A stretch of 64,000 nt of DNA from Duganella dendranthematis (GCF_012849375.1 NZ_CP051684.1:4526001-4590000), one strand, 5' to 3'; shown: positions 8,010-16,766, counted from the stretch's first letter. Numbers and translations: made by a program. The notes: a model not told the origin generated them from the sequence alone.

Positions 8010-8858
8010 GGTCTTGCGCAGGCTGCCCAGCTGGAGCGCATATTGTCTTGCAAACTCGGCGCCGAGGAAGAAAATCTGCGCCGAGTAATACACCCACATC
8101 AGCACCGCAATCATCGAGCCCGCCGCGCCGTAGCTGCTGGCCACGCCGCTGTTGCCGATGTAGGCGCCAATCGCATATTTCCCGATCGTGAACAAGGCTG
8201 CGGTGCCGATGGCGCCGATGGTGACGTCATGCCATGACAGTTTCACGCGCGGCAGCATCTTGAAGATCACGCCGAACAGCGCCGCAATCACCACAAAGCT
8301 GATCGCCAGATTGATCACCGTCAGCACAATACCGGCGTCGCTCCAGTAACTATCCCAGAACTTTTCCAGCAAGGTCAGCGCCGCGCTGACCACCAGCGAC
8401 ACCATCAGCAGAAACGCCAGCACCAGCACCATGCCGAACGACAGCAGGCGGGTGCGGATGGTGTCCCATACCGTGCCCTTGGTCAGCGGCGGCACTTGCC
8501 AGATAGCGTCCAGGCTGGCCTTGAGTTCGGCAAACACGGTGGTCGCGCCGAACAGCAGCAGGGCGCCGGCGACCATGGTGGCGAGCCGGCCTTCTTCCTT
8601 GTTGCGGGCGCCGGCCAGCACCGCCTGAATCGCTTCGGCCCCTTGCGCGCCGACCAGGCCGCGCAGTTGGGCGAACAGTTCACCCTGGGCCGCCTGCGGG
8701 CCGTAGAACCAGCCGGCCACAGCCAGCACCAGCACCAGGATCGGCGCCATGGAGAACAAGGTGTAGAACGCCAGCGCCGCGCCCATGCTGCTGCCGCGAT
8801 GCTCGAACCATTCCAGCACGGTGCATTTCAGCACCGAGAAGATATTTTTTTTGTTCAT
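7995..8858 (-). CDS. YihY/virulence factor BrkB family membrane protein
   Basis: 287 residues from the ATG at 8858. Family features: EHRGSSMGAALAFYTLFSMA near residue 20-40, six membrane helices, and the C-terminal VASSYGAAGSMIAVLMWVYY with FFLGAEFAR. YihY proteins are inner-membrane proteins of unclear function; RNase BN activity once attributed to them is not supported. The start is odd: it directly follows the T run of the ompA terminator and has no Shine-Dalgarno; an in-frame ATG at 8882 lies in the terminator loop. Readthrough from ompA may drive it. Confidence 0.88.
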   Translation of the reverse strand: MNKKNIFSVLKCTVLEWFEHRGSSMGAALAFYTLFSMAPILVLVLAVAGWFYGPQAAQGELFAQLRGLVGAQGAEAIQAVLAGARNKEEGRLATMVAGALLLFGATTVFAELKASLDAIWQVPPLTKGTVWDTIRTRLLSFGMVLVLAFLLMVSLVVSAALTLLEKFWDSYWSDAGIVLTVINLAISFVVIAALFGVIFKMLPRVKLSWHDVTIGAIGTAALFTIGKYAIGAYIGNSGVASSYGAAGSMIAVLMWVYYSAQIFFLGAEFARQYALQLGSLRKTSLAE

Positions 8859-8891
8859 AAAAAAAAGCCCCGCAACTTTCATTGCGGGGCT
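8859..8891 (-). terminator. Intrinsic terminator of the ompA gene
   Basis: On the minus strand AGCCCCGCAA (8891-8882), loop TGAAAG, TTGCGGGGCT (8875-8866), then a run of T. A strong textbook terminator placed 16 bases after the ompA stop. Its T run ends at the YihY start codon. Confidence 0.9.
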
Positions 8892-8906
8892 GTTAGTGGC
8901 GAGGGT

Positions 8907-9953
8907 TTATTGCACGCGACGTTCGATGGTGATTTGTTCCACTTCAACGCGGCGGTTAGGTTCCAGGCAGGTGATCAGGTCGGCACGTTTCTTGTCGTGG
9001 CACTCGACCACTGGATTCGCTTCGCCTTTGCCTTCAGCAACCAGACGGTTGGCAGCGATGCCTTTGCTGACCAGGTAGTCCTTGACCGCGTTGGCGCGGC
9101 GTTCCGACAGTTTCTGGTTGTACTTGTCGCTGCCCAGACGGTCGGTGTAGCCGGTGATGACCACGTTGTTGATGCTCGAGTCAGCATTCAGCGCCGCAGC
9201 GATTTCGTCCAGCTTAGGCGTATCGGCGGTCAGCTTGGCGCTGTCGAAGGCGAACATTTTGGTCGCCGACATCGTCACTTTTTCGAAACGCGCTGGCGGT
9301 GGTGGCGGTGGTGGCAGCGGTGCTGGTGGTGGCGGTGGTGGTTCCGACACTTGCGGTGCTGGCGGTGGTGCGGCTGGCGCTGGACGCGGTGGCGCATTGA
9401 ACGCGAAGTTCAGGCCGACGGTCAGCAGGTAGTTGTTGCTCTTGCTGTTAGGGAATTCGTCACCGCGGATGAAACCATGCACATCACGGATGTCGGCCTG
9501 GAAGGTGGTGCGGTCGTTGATGTCGGCCTGGAAGCCCAGACCGGCGCTGACGTACGGCGAATTCTTTTTGCGCTCGATGTAGTTAGGCAGGTTGGCCTTG
9601 TCGCGCTCGGCGCCGATACCGATCAGCAGGAACGGACGGAACGATTTACGCGAGAACATGTACAGACCGTCTACGCCCAGCGTGTCTTGCTGGTAGCGTT
9701 GGAAACCGTCACGGGAGCGGCTGTAGGTGTAACCACCTTGCACATCCCAGTATTCATTGACGGCCTTGCCGAATTTCAGGCCGGCGCCGTAACCGCGCTT
9801 GTCGGTGGTGCCGAAGTCCGAGTCAGGCTTGATGCCGTTGACGCTAGGCTGGATGTACCACGACGGGTTGATGACCGGATCTTGCTGGGCCATGGCGGAG
9901 AACGACGCGCAGAGTGCTGCAACGGCGAAGGCGATTTTCTTGGATTTATTCAC
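8907..9953 (-). CDS. OmpA family outer-membrane porin with Pro-rich linker
   Basis: 348 residues. Cleavable signal peptide ending SAMA-Q, an N-terminal eight-strand beta-barrel region (about 25-190) with aromatic-rich strands, a Pro/Ala linker (about 192-225, long runs of P), and a C-terminal OmpA domain (about 230-345) with ITGYTDRLGSDKYNQKLSERRA and NRRVEVEQ. A Cys pair near VVECHDKKRADLITC probably forms the known loop disulfide. A major outer-membrane protein that links to peptidoglycan. Monocistronic, with a strong terminator, though YihY lies immediately downstream. Confidence 0.93.
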   Translation of the reverse strand: MNKSKKIAFAVAALCASFSAMAQQDPVINPSWYIQPSVNGIKPDSDFGTTDKRGYGAGLKFGKAVNEYWDVQGGYTYSRSRDGFQRYQQDTLGVDGLYMFSRKSFRPFLLIGIGAERDKANLPNYIERKKNSPYVSAGLGFQADINDRTTFQADIRDVHGFIRGDEFPNSKSNNYLLTVGLNFAFNAPPRPAPAAPPPAPQVSEPPPPPPAPLPPPPPPPARFEKVTMSATKMFAFDSAKLTADTPKLDEIAAALNADSSINNVVITGYTDRLGSDKYNQKLSERRANAVKDYLVSKGIAANRLVAEGKGEANPVVECHDKKRADLITCLEPNRRVEVEQITIERRVQ

Positions 9954-10032
9954 AGGGTGGCTCCCGATAGTTTAAAAGTTTCATCGTCAGCAATGTTGTT
10001 GCATCGCTGTTGGACCGAAGATTAGGCGACAA

Positions 10033-10061
10033 GGTGCGGTTCTTCCGTTCGGTACCGCACC
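10033..10061. repeat. Inverted repeat in the ompA upstream region
   Basis: GGTGCGGT (10033-10040) and ACCGCACC (10054-10061) with a 13-base loop. The 281 bases between ompA and the divergent 10235 gene otherwise hold no gene I can support. The dyad could be a leader hairpin or a regulator site for ompA. Confidence 0.45.
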
Positions 10062-10234
10062 AAAGTTTGCGCTGTATCAAATTTGTCACAAATCCCAGAA
10101 CTAACGCGCCTCCCGATTGTCCCAGCGTAAAGCCATAGATGGTTCGCTAATGTTCGTTGACGCACAGACTGAAACCCTACAAACCGGCATTCTTGCGTCA
10201 AAGCCGTACCAATCCAGTTTAAAGGAGCGTTCCC

Positions 10235-10864
10235 ATGCATGCAGTCAGCAAACAACAAACCATGGTTCAAAACGAAATGAAAGCGTCGCCGGAGATGCAT
10301 TCCACCACGGCCCGCTTGACCTCGTTGATGGACCGGTCGACGCCGGCACCGCTGGATCGCAAACCAAGCCTGTCGATGGCGTCGATCGAACGTGTGCGTT
10401 CGACGTCGGCCACGCTGCGCCGCATCGAAAACATGCAAAAACTGATCGGCGAACTGTCGCTGCATGAGATGCTGGCCGACGAAATCGCCTGGTTCCTGAA
10501 GTTTTCGCCGTCCGGCGCCCGCAAATACATCCGCGACCTGCGCGAAGCCGGCGTGATCGAACTGGCGCGCTACGTCGAAGGCACCGCCACCTACCTGGGC
10601 AAAGCGGTCTACCAGCTGACCCCTGACCCGGAGCGCATCGCCGCCTTCCTGGCCGCCATCGCCCAGCCGAAGCGCGAAGGTGTGGCCCCACGCAAGGAAC
10701 GTCCAGGCCTGCGCGAGCAAGCCATGGCCGGCAGCGGTCGCCATTTCCACATTCTGGCCGATGACACCCATTACGCCATCCGCGTCAACCGTGGCCCGGT
10801 GATGCGCGATCCGCTGGTCGCCGCCTTGTTCGGCAGCGCGCCATCGCAGCAAAAAGCAGAATAA
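10235..10864 (+). CDS. Winged-helix-like DNA-binding protein, function unknown
   Basis: 209 residues with an AAAGGAG site 7 bases before the ATG. After a disordered start of about 60 residues, the stretch from about 68 to 128 reads like a winged helix: MLADEIAWFLKFSPSGARKY as helix-turn-helix, IRDLREAGVIELARYVEG as recognition helix and wing, then a wing strand ending VYQLTPDPE. The C-terminal part (HFHILADDTHYAIRVNRGPV) is not recognised. Monocistronic with its own terminator. I would call it a candidate regulator; no family name is certain. Confidence 0.7.
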   Translation: MHAVSKQQTMVQNEMKASPEMHSTTARLTSLMDRSTPAPLDRKPSLSMASIERVRSTSATLRRIENMQKLIGELSLHEMLADEIAWFLKFSPSGARKYIRDLREAGVIELARYVEGTATYLGKAVYQLTPDPERIAAFLAAIAQPKREGVAPRKERPGLREQAMAGSGRHFHILADDTHYAIRVNRGPVMRDPLVAALFGSAPSQQKAE

Positions 10865-10890
10865 ACCGCGTCGCAGCGGGAGTATCATGA

Positions 10891-10917
10891 ACAGCCGGCG
10901 CTTGCGTCGGCTGTTTT
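10891..10917 (+). terminator. Intrinsic terminator after the winged-helix gene
   Basis: ACAGCCG (10891-10897) pairs with CGGCTGT (10908-10914), extended by internal GCGC/GCGT pairing, followed by TTTTC. Confidence 0.75.
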
Positions 10918-10980
10918 CGTATTGAAATGTTGTTATGCAGCCCCACCTAGCTGGCATTACATCTCACGGACCTGCGGCAC

Positions 10981-11853
10981 ATGGAAGCTTTGACCTGGAT
11001 CGGCCTGACGGCGCTGGCGATCGCGCTGCCCTTCATTTACCCGCGCTGGCGCTTGCAGCGGGTGCTGGCCCGGCCATTGCCGCCCGAGGCGGTCGCCATC
11101 CTGCAGCATACTATTCCGGTGTACCGCAACATGCCGGCCGACTTGCAGCAACAACTGCGCAAGCTGGTGGTGCAATTCCTGCATCAGAAGAAGTTTGTCG
11201 GTTGCGCCGGGCTGGAGGTGACCGATGAAATGGCGGTCACCATCGCCGGTCAAGCCTGTCTGCTGCTGCTGAACCGGCCCAGCAAAGTCTATCCAGCCTT
11301 GCACACCATCCTGGTTTATCCCTCGGAATTTGTGGCGCAACGCGCCGAAGTAGGGCCGGGCGGTGTGATTACGCCGGGCCGGCAGAGCATGCTGGGCGAG
11401 TCGTGGGACGATGGCCGCGTGGTGCTGTCGTGGGACGATGTGCAGCGCGGCGCCGGCGACTGGACCGATGGCCACAACGTCGTGCTGCACGAGTTTGCGC
11501 ACCAGCTCGACAGCGAATCGGGCCGCGCCAACGGGGCGCCATATCTCGGCAATCCGGCCAGCTACCGCGAATGGTCGGAAGTCTTGTCGCGCAACTTTCA
11601 GAATCTGCGGATGCACGCCATGCACCGCATGGAGACCGTGATGGACCCGTACGGCGCCACCAATCCGGCCGAATTCTTCGCCGTGGCCACCGAAACCTTC
11701 TTTGAAAAACCGTACCAGATGGCCGAACATCACGCCGAGCTGTACGAGGAATTCCTTAAATATTACCGGGTCGATCCACGCGCCTGGATGTCGCCGCCGC
11801 CACCGCCTGCGCCGCCGGAACCGCCGCCAGTGTCGTTCGCCTACAGCTGGTGA
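10981..11853 (+). CDS. M90 family zinc metallopeptidase (MtfA-like)
   Basis: 290 residues. N-terminal hydrophobic segment (about 5-20), then the MtfA fold with the zinc site HEFAHQLD at about residues 170-177 and a downstream conserved NPAEFFAVATETFFE that supplies the third ligand region. MtfA in E. coli is a zinc aminopeptidase that binds the Mlc repressor. Here the N-terminal anchor and a Pro-rich tail (PPPPPAPPEPPP) are additions. An upstream ATG is not needed; the ATG at 10981 gives the family start. The convergent receiver gene ends at the very next base. Confidence 0.9.
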   Translation: MEALTWIGLTALAIALPFIYPRWRLQRVLARPLPPEAVAILQHTIPVYRNMPADLQQQLRKLVVQFLHQKKFVGCAGLEVTDEMAVTIAGQACLLLLNRPSKVYPALHTILVYPSEFVAQRAEVGPGGVITPGRQSMLGESWDDGRVVLSWDDVQRGAGDWTDGHNVVLHEFAHQLDSESGRANGAPYLGNPASYREWSEVLSRNFQNLRMHAMHRMETVMDPYGATNPAEFFAVATETFFEKPYQMAEHHAELYEEFLKYYRVDPRAWMSPPPPPAPPEPPPVSFAYSW

Positions 11854-12354
11854 TCACAGGATAATGGAGCCGTCGTCGGTGCGCTTGACGTGCAGCAGGC
11901 CCGGTTCCTCGTCCTCCAGCCGCTGGGCTTCCTGATCCGCCGCGCTCGGCGTCTTGCCGGCCTCGGCCAACAGGCGCTGGCGCTCTTCCAGCCCCTGCAG
12001 GATGTTCTGCTCCAGTTCCGACTGCTGCCACGGTTTGGAGATAAAGCGGAACACATGCGCCTCATTGATGGCCGTCATCGCCGTCTTGAAGTCGGTGGAC
12101 GCGGTCAGCATGATACGCACCGTGGTCGGCGCCACGTCCTTCAGCGCTTGCAGGAAGTCGCCGCCGGTCATCTCCGGCATCATGAAATCGGACACCACCA
12201 GGTCGAACTCGCACACGCAGATGCGGTTCAGCGCGTCGAACGGATTGGTGAAGGTCTCGATCTGCGCGCCGGCCAGCGCTTTGCTTTGGCGTAGCGCCCG
12301 TTGCAGCGCGCTCAGCATATTCGGTTCGTCGTCCACCAGCAGTATGCGGCTCAT
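11854..12354 (-). CDS. Response regulator with single receiver domain
   Basis: 166 residues. A receiver domain occupies about 1-125: acidic pair in LLVDDEPNM, phospho-acceptor Asp in VVSDFMMPEMTGG, Lys in FISKPW. The remaining 40 residues are a charged helix (LEERQRLLAEAGK) and a polar tail with no output domain. The ATG overlaps the stop of the upstream histidine kinase (ATGA), so the two are translationally coupled and this is the likely phosphorylation partner. The FxxKPW ending is the subclass seen in RpfG-like and EAL/HDOD-linked receivers. Confidence 0.88.
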   Translation of the reverse strand: MSRILLVDDEPNMLSALQRALRQSKALAGAQIETFTNPFDALNRICVCEFDLVVSDFMMPEMTGGDFLQALKDVAPTTVRIMLTASTDFKTAMTAINEAHVFRFISKPWQQSELEQNILQGLEERQRLLAEAGKTPSAADQEAQRLEDEEPGLLHVKRTDDGSIIL

Positions 12355-13727
12355 GATAATTCCTCGGTATGGCGCACCGGCAGCAGCACGCGGAAGCAGG
12401 TGCCGCGTCCCACTTCGGTGTCGACTTCGATGCGGCCCTTGTGTTTTTGTACGATGCCGTAGGCCAGCGACAGGCCCAGCCCGGTCCCCTTGCCAACCGC
12501 CTTGGTGGTGAAGAAGGGATCGAAGATGCGCGACAGCGTGTCCGGTGCGATGCCGTTGCCGGTGTCTTCCACTTCCAGTTTGACGGTGTCGGCGTCGGCC
12601 ATGCCGGTGCGCAGCGTGATGGTGCCGCGCTGCTCGCCCATGGCCTGGGCGGCGTTGACCACCAGGTTCAGCACCACCTGGTTGATTTGCAGCGGCAGGC
12701 ATTCGATGGCCGGGATGTCGCCGTAGGCCTTGACCACGTCGGCGTGATATTTGACTTCGTTGGCGACGATATTCAACGTCGAATCGATGCTTTGGTGCAG
12801 ATCCGCGCGGCTCCATTCCTGGTTGTTGTCGGCGCGCGAGAAATCCTTCAGGTCTTCGACGATGTGGCGCACCCGCACCAGTCCTTCTCCCGATTCGCGC
12901 ATCAGCGCCGGAATGTCCTGGCGCAGGAAATCCAGATCGATACGCTCGCGCATGGCGCGCAATTTGGTGATCACGGCCGGCTGGGCGATGCTGGCCTCGG
13001 CCGCCTGGTAGGCGTCCAGCATCTCGAACAGCTGCTCCAGGTAATTCTGCAAGGTGCCGACGTTGGAGAAGATATAGCCGATCGGGTTGTTGATTTCGTG
13101 CGCCACGCCGGCCGCCAGCTGGCCGATCGAGGCCATCTTTTCGGCCTGCACCAGCTGTTGCTGGGCGGCCGACAGCAAATCGTTCAGTTCGGTCAACTGG
13201 CGGATGTCGTCGGCCAGCTTGTCATTGGCCTGCGCCAGCTGGGCGGTGCGTTTCTCGACAATATGCTCCAGGCTGTCGCGCGACTGGCGCAGCGCGTTTT
13301 CCGCCACGCGGCGTTCTGTGACGTCGCGCATGGTCTCGATGGCGCCGACCACGTGGCCCTCGGCATCGCGCAGCGGCGCGGCGGTGAAGTGCAGCCAGTG
13401 GCCGCTGGCGCCGATGTTGGGGAAGAAGTCTTCCGATTCGTAGGCGCCCGGGATCAGCGTGGACGGGTGGCTGTGACCGGGATAGTGGTCGGCGATATTG
13501 TCATCGCCATCGACGATCAGATCGCACAGCAGCGGCCGTTCCTTGATGTAGAACGGCTGCCATTGGTTGCGGGTGCCGACCATGCAGGCGCGGGTCCAGC
13601 CCAGCAGCTGCTCGCACGCCTTGTTCCAGTGGGTGATGACGTGGTGGCGGTTGACGGCGAAGGTAGCGACCGGATGGCCGTCAAAGAATTCGTCCAGCGC
13701 TACCTCGGCCTGTGTGGAAAGTTTCAT
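12351..13727 (-). CDS. PAS-domain sensor histidine kinase
   Basis: 458 residues, no membrane helix, so a cytoplasmic sensor. PAS domain about 15-140 (ending AIETMRDVTERR), coiled coil about 145-200, dimerisation/phospho-acceptor motif GVAHEINNP with His near 209, and an ATPase domain with NLVVNAAQAM (N box), DTGNGIAP (G1) and GKGTGLGLSL (G2). The HEINNP type of kinase is common with HDOD and receiver partners. Ten bases after the HDOD gene and overlapping the downstream receiver gene. The signal it senses is not visible. Confidence 0.92.
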   Translation of the reverse strand: MKLSTQAEVALDEFFDGHPVATFAVNRHHVITHWNKACEQLLGWTRACMVGTRNQWQPFYIKERPLLCDLIVDGDDNIADHYPGHSHPSTLIPGAYESEDFFPNIGASGHWLHFTAAPLRDAEGHVVGAIETMRDVTERRVAENALRQSRDSLEHIVEKRTAQLAQANDKLADDIRQLTELNDLLSAAQQQLVQAEKMASIGQLAAGVAHEINNPIGYIFSNVGTLQNYLEQLFEMLDAYQAAEASIAQPAVITKLRAMRERIDLDFLRQDIPALMRESGEGLVRVRHIVEDLKDFSRADNNQEWSRADLHQSIDSTLNIVANEVKYHADVVKAYGDIPAIECLPLQINQVVLNLVVNAAQAMGEQRGTITLRTGMADADTVKLEVEDTGNGIAPDTLSRIFDPFFTTKAVGKGTGLGLSLAYGIVQKHKGRIEVDTEVGRGTCFRVLLPVRHTEELS

Positions 13728-13736
13728 CGTGGATTC

Positions 13737-14552
13737 CTAGTTGACCAATATCTGGCACATATCGTTGACCATCAGCGGGCAGTTTTCGCTCAGCTGCTGG
13801 CGCTGCGCATCGTCGAAGGCGAGGGTGGTCCAGGCTTGTTCGCGCTGCTCTTCGCTGGCGTCGGTTGAATCGGCCAGCCGATGCGCCATGCCGACCGCCA
13901 GCGCCAGGCCGGTGGCGTTGGCGCGGTGCTGGTGGCAGATGGCGTCCTGGATCGCCGGCGGGAAGTTCCAGTGCGCCGCCAGTGCGCTGCCGGCCTGCGC
14001 GTGGTCGACGCCGAACACGGCCAGCTCGGCGTCGGCGACACTGGCGTCGGCATGTTCGGCGCGCCATAGCGGCACCGCCGCGTACTCGTCGGGAAAGCGG
14101 GTGGCCAGCACCAGTGTGCCGAGGTTGTGCAGCAGGCCGGCGGTAAAGGCGGTGTCCGGACTTTGACGCAGGTGGCGCGCCAGCGCGCGCGCCCAGACGG
14201 CGGTGGCGATGGCGTGGCGCCAGAACAGGCCGAAGTCCAGCGCTGGCCCGGCCGTGGCCGGCACGGTGCCGATCACGCCGCAGGCGGTCACCAGCGTGCG
14301 CACGCTGTGCAGGCCCAGCACCGACATCGCCTGCTGGATGCTGGTGACCTTGGACGGCATGCCGTAAAAGGAGGAGTTGGCCAGCCGCAGCGTCTTGGCC
14401 GTGAGCGCCTGGTCGAGCGCGATGCGGCCGGCCAGGTAGTGCAGGTCGATATCGTCTTCTTCCATGCTGGTCAGCAGCTCGGCCACCACCGCCGGCAGCG
14501 ACGGCAGGTCGTGCACGCGGCGCACCACCTCATCCAGTGCGATGTGGCTCAT
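13737..14552 (-). CDS. HDOD domain protein
   Basis: 271 residues, almost entirely one HDOD domain: VRRVHDLPSLPAVVAELL at the start, KTLRLANSSFYGMP and ALSVLG-like QAMSVLGLHSVRTL in the middle, and the H-rich later part LLHNLGTLVLATRFP. HDOD proteins are HD-fold relatives without phosphodiesterase chemistry and act as scaffolds in signalling. The start overlaps the end of the EAL-receiver gene (ATGA), and a kinase follows, so it is an internal component of the four-gene operon 16054 to 11854. Confidence 0.92.
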   Translation of the reverse strand: MSHIALDEVVRRVHDLPSLPAVVAELLTSMEEDDIDLHYLAGRIALDQALTAKTLRLANSSFYGMPSKVTSIQQAMSVLGLHSVRTLVTACGVIGTVPATAGPALDFGLFWRHAIATAVWARALARHLRQSPDTAFTAGLLHNLGTLVLATRFPDEYAAVPLWRAEHADASVADAELAVFGVDHAQAGSALAAHWNFPPAIQDAICHQHRANATGLALAVGMAHRLADSTDASEEQREQAWTTLAFDDAQRQQLSENCPLMVNDMCQILVN

Positions 14553-16054
14553 GGCGGCTCTCCCTGGCTGAGCGTGATCAGGCTGCCGCGCGAGGCCGAG
14601 TGCAGGCCCATCGGGTAGGCGGTGACGGTGTAGCGCACGCCGCCGATGTCGGCCAGATGGCCGGCCGGCGGCAGGCAGCCGTCGCCGGCGAACAGTTCCG
14701 GCAGCATGGTGCAGGCCTCGTTGCCAAGCAAGGCGCCGGCGCGCTGGAACAGGCGGCCGGCGGCGCCGTTGACGAACGCGATCATGCCGTCGTCATCCAT
14801 GCCGATCACCGGCAGCGGCAATTGTTGCAGGATGTCGCGGGCGACGCCAAGACTGATCTCGTCGCGGTCGATCTGGCGCTGCATCTGATGCAGCAACTGC
14901 TCCATGCGGCGGTTGGCGCTGGCCAGCTCGTGGTTGGCGTTGCGCACTTCCATGTTGAGGCGGTGGTTGTCGTCGGCGATTTCCTTGAGGCGGAAGGCGT
15001 CGTGCAGATGGTCGCGCAGTTGCTCGTCGTTCCACGGTTTGGTGAGGAATTTGTAGATCGCGCCTTCGTTGACGGCGTCGGTCACCGATTGCAGCTCGGT
15101 ATAGCCGGACAGCATGATGCGAATGGTGTCCGGCCGCAGCCTGCGCGCCTGGCGCAGGAAGTCGGCGCCGCTCAGGCCGGGCATGCGCTGGTCGGAGATG
15201 ATGACGTCCACCGGCTGCTGCGCCAGCACTTCCAGCCCCTGTTCGCCGGAATGGGCGGTCAGAATCTGGTAGCCGTCCGGGCGCAGCAGGCGCTTCAGCG
15301 CCGACACGATGTTGACCTCGTCGTCGACCAGCAGCAGGCTGCGGTTGCGCGCCTGCACCCGCAACAGTTGCGGCGGCAGGCGGCGGTCCTCGCGCAGCAG
15401 CGCGCCGATGTCGGCCGGCAGCAATGGCGCGGCGTACAGTTCGCCCTGGATCAGGTCGCACAAATTGTCGCGCAGGAAGGCGCATTGGGCTTCGGTTTGC
15501 ACGCCGTCGGCGGCGACGCGGATGCCGAGATGCAGCGCCATCGCCATCAGCGCCTGGCAGTGGGCGGCCGCGGCGGCGCTGTCGCTATCGTTCAGCGCGC
15601 GCACCACCGCACTGTCGAGCTTGATGTAATCGAAGGGATAGCGTTGCAGATTGCTGAGGCAGGCCGGGCCGGCGCCGAACTGGTCCAGCGTCAGGCTCAC
15701 GCCCAGTTGTTTGAACCAGGCCAGTGCACTGCCGGCGGCGGCTGGATCTTGCATCAGCACCGCTTCTGCCACCTCCAGCGTCAGCGCCGCCGGGGTAATG
15801 TCGTACTGTTCCAGCAGTGCCGCCACGCCGGCGCCAAAGCGTGCATCGTGCAGCTGACGCGCGGTCAGGTTGAGGGCCACCTGGATATCGCTGCCATGCA
15901 GCGCGCCGCCTTGCCACAGCTGGCGGTCTTCGCAGCTGCGGCGCAGCAGGTCCAGCGTGTCGCCATGCGCCGGCCATGCTTCGACGGCGGCGACCGCGCC
16001 ATTGCGCAAATCGACCAGCGGCTGGTAGCGCGGCGGCGAATCATCGAACTCCAT
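14549..16054 (-). CDS. Degenerate EAL domain plus receiver plus PAS-like protein
   Basis: 501 residues. EAL-type domain about 1-230, receiver about 235-360 (VDDEVNIV, VIISDQRMPGLSG, FLTKPW), coiled coil about 365-410, and a PAS-like C-terminus (about 415-495). The EAL domain has lost key positions: EAL reads EAW, the metal pair in DDFGTG reads LDQFGAG, and AEGVET reads ADGVQT. The Asn of VALNLTA and the Lys of DYIKLD remain. Catalysis on c-di-GMP is therefore doubtful; a binding or scaffold role is likelier. First gene of the signalling operon. Confidence 0.87.
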   Translation of the reverse strand: MEFDDSPPRYQPLVDLRNGAVAAVEAWPAHGDTLDLLRRSCEDRQLWQGGALHGSDIQVALNLTARQLHDARFGAGVAALLEQYDITPAALTLEVAEAVLMQDPAAAGSALAWFKQLGVSLTLDQFGAGPACLSNLQRYPFDYIKLDSAVVRALNDSDSAAAAAHCQALMAMALHLGIRVAADGVQTEAQCAFLRDNLCDLIQGELYAAPLLPADIGALLREDRRLPPQLLRVQARNRSLLLVDDEVNIVSALKRLLRPDGYQILTAHSGEQGLEVLAQQPVDVIISDQRMPGLSGADFLRQARRLRPDTIRIMLSGYTELQSVTDAVNEGAIYKFLTKPWNDEQLRDHLHDAFRLKEIADDNHRLNMEVRNANHELASANRRMEQLLHQMQRQIDRDEISLGVARDILQQLPLPVIGMDDDGMIAFVNGAAGRLFQRAGALLGNEACTMLPELFAGDGCLPPAGHLADIGGVRYTVTAYPMGLHSASRGSLITLSQGEPP

Positions 16055-16214
16055 CAGGCGTTCCTATCGAAATGGAAGCTGGCTGCTCGAAAATACTATC
16101 GACTGATTATTACGGATAAGCACGCGGCATTCAACCTTTTTCATGTGCGCGCGCGAACGGAAGCCGCTCGCCATGCGGGGCACACTGGGGCCACGTTAAT
16201 CCAGGAGAACACCA

Positions 16215-16766
16215 ATGAGCACGATTATTGCGGGCCATTTTCAATTGCAGGATGAAATCGCCGATGCGCGTCTGGCGTTGTTGAGCGCTGGTTTTGCGGC
16301 GGCACGGATCAGCGCCTTCTACGTTAACCCAGCCGGACAGCACGATGTGCACGAACTGGGCGGCGACCATGACAAGTCGCCCGGCGCCAAGGAAAGCGAC
16401 GAGGGCGTGGTCAAGGGCGGCGCCACTGGCGCGGTCGCGGGCGCCGTCATCGGCAGCGCCACCATTCCGATCGCCGGGCCGGTGGGGCCGGTGGTGGGCG
16501 CGCTGGTCGGCGCGCACGTCGGTTCGCTGTACAGCCTGCACAAGATGAAGGAAGCCGGCGAGCCGGACGAGGACGGCAGCAATGTGCAGGCGCCGCGCAA
16601 GTCCGGCATGCTGATCGCGGTCGCGGTGGACGACACGGCGCAGGAGGACAAGGCGCTGGACATCCTGCGCCGGTTGCACGCGGCCGACATTGAACGGGCC
16701 GAAGGCACCATCAGCGGCGGCGACTGGGGTGATTTCAATCCGAATTCGCTGCCGGTGCCGGCCTGA
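16215..16766 (+). CDS. Glycine-rich membrane-associated stress protein, hypothetical
   Basis: 183 residues with a CAGGAG site upstream. The start (GHFQLQDEIADARLALLSAG) and end (DKALDILRRLHAADIERAEG) look like one alpha/beta domain of the 'general stress protein / heat-induced' type split by a Gly/Ala-rich insert VVKGGATGAVAGAVIGSATI continuing into GPVVGALVGAHVG, a glycine-zipper-like pair of hairpin membrane helices. No enzymatic motif. Monocistronic, followed by a hairpin. Function unknown; the architecture suggests an envelope stress factor. Confidence 0.78.
   Translation: MSTIIAGHFQLQDEIADARLALLSAGFAAARISAFYVNPAGQHDVHELGGDHDKSPGAKESDEGVVKGGATGAVAGAVIGSATIPIAGPVGPVVGALVGAHVGSLYSLHKMKEAGEPDEDGSNVQAPRKSGMLIAVAVDDTAQEDKALDILRRLHAADIERAEGTISGGDWGDFNPNSLPVPA

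Noticed and set aside
8496..10025. 509-codon plus-strand frame across yihY and ompA
   Set aside because: Spans two real minus-strand genes and a terminator; composition unlike any protein family.
10022..10957. 311-codon minus-strand frame over the winged-helix gene
   Set aside because: The plus-strand gene has a strong ribosome site and terminator; the minus frame has neither and crosses the intergenic hairpin.
12369..13868. 499-codon open frame on the plus strand, antisense to the PAS kinase
   Set aside because: Its translation is rich in Arg, His, Gln and Gly with no domain; it mirrors a clear kinase gene. GC-rich coding DNA often leaves such frames open.
14537..16255. 572-codon open frame antisense to the EAL-receiver gene
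   Set aside because: Shadow of the real gene, low-complexity His/Gln/Arg composition, no ribosome site, and it runs into unrelated intergenic DNA.
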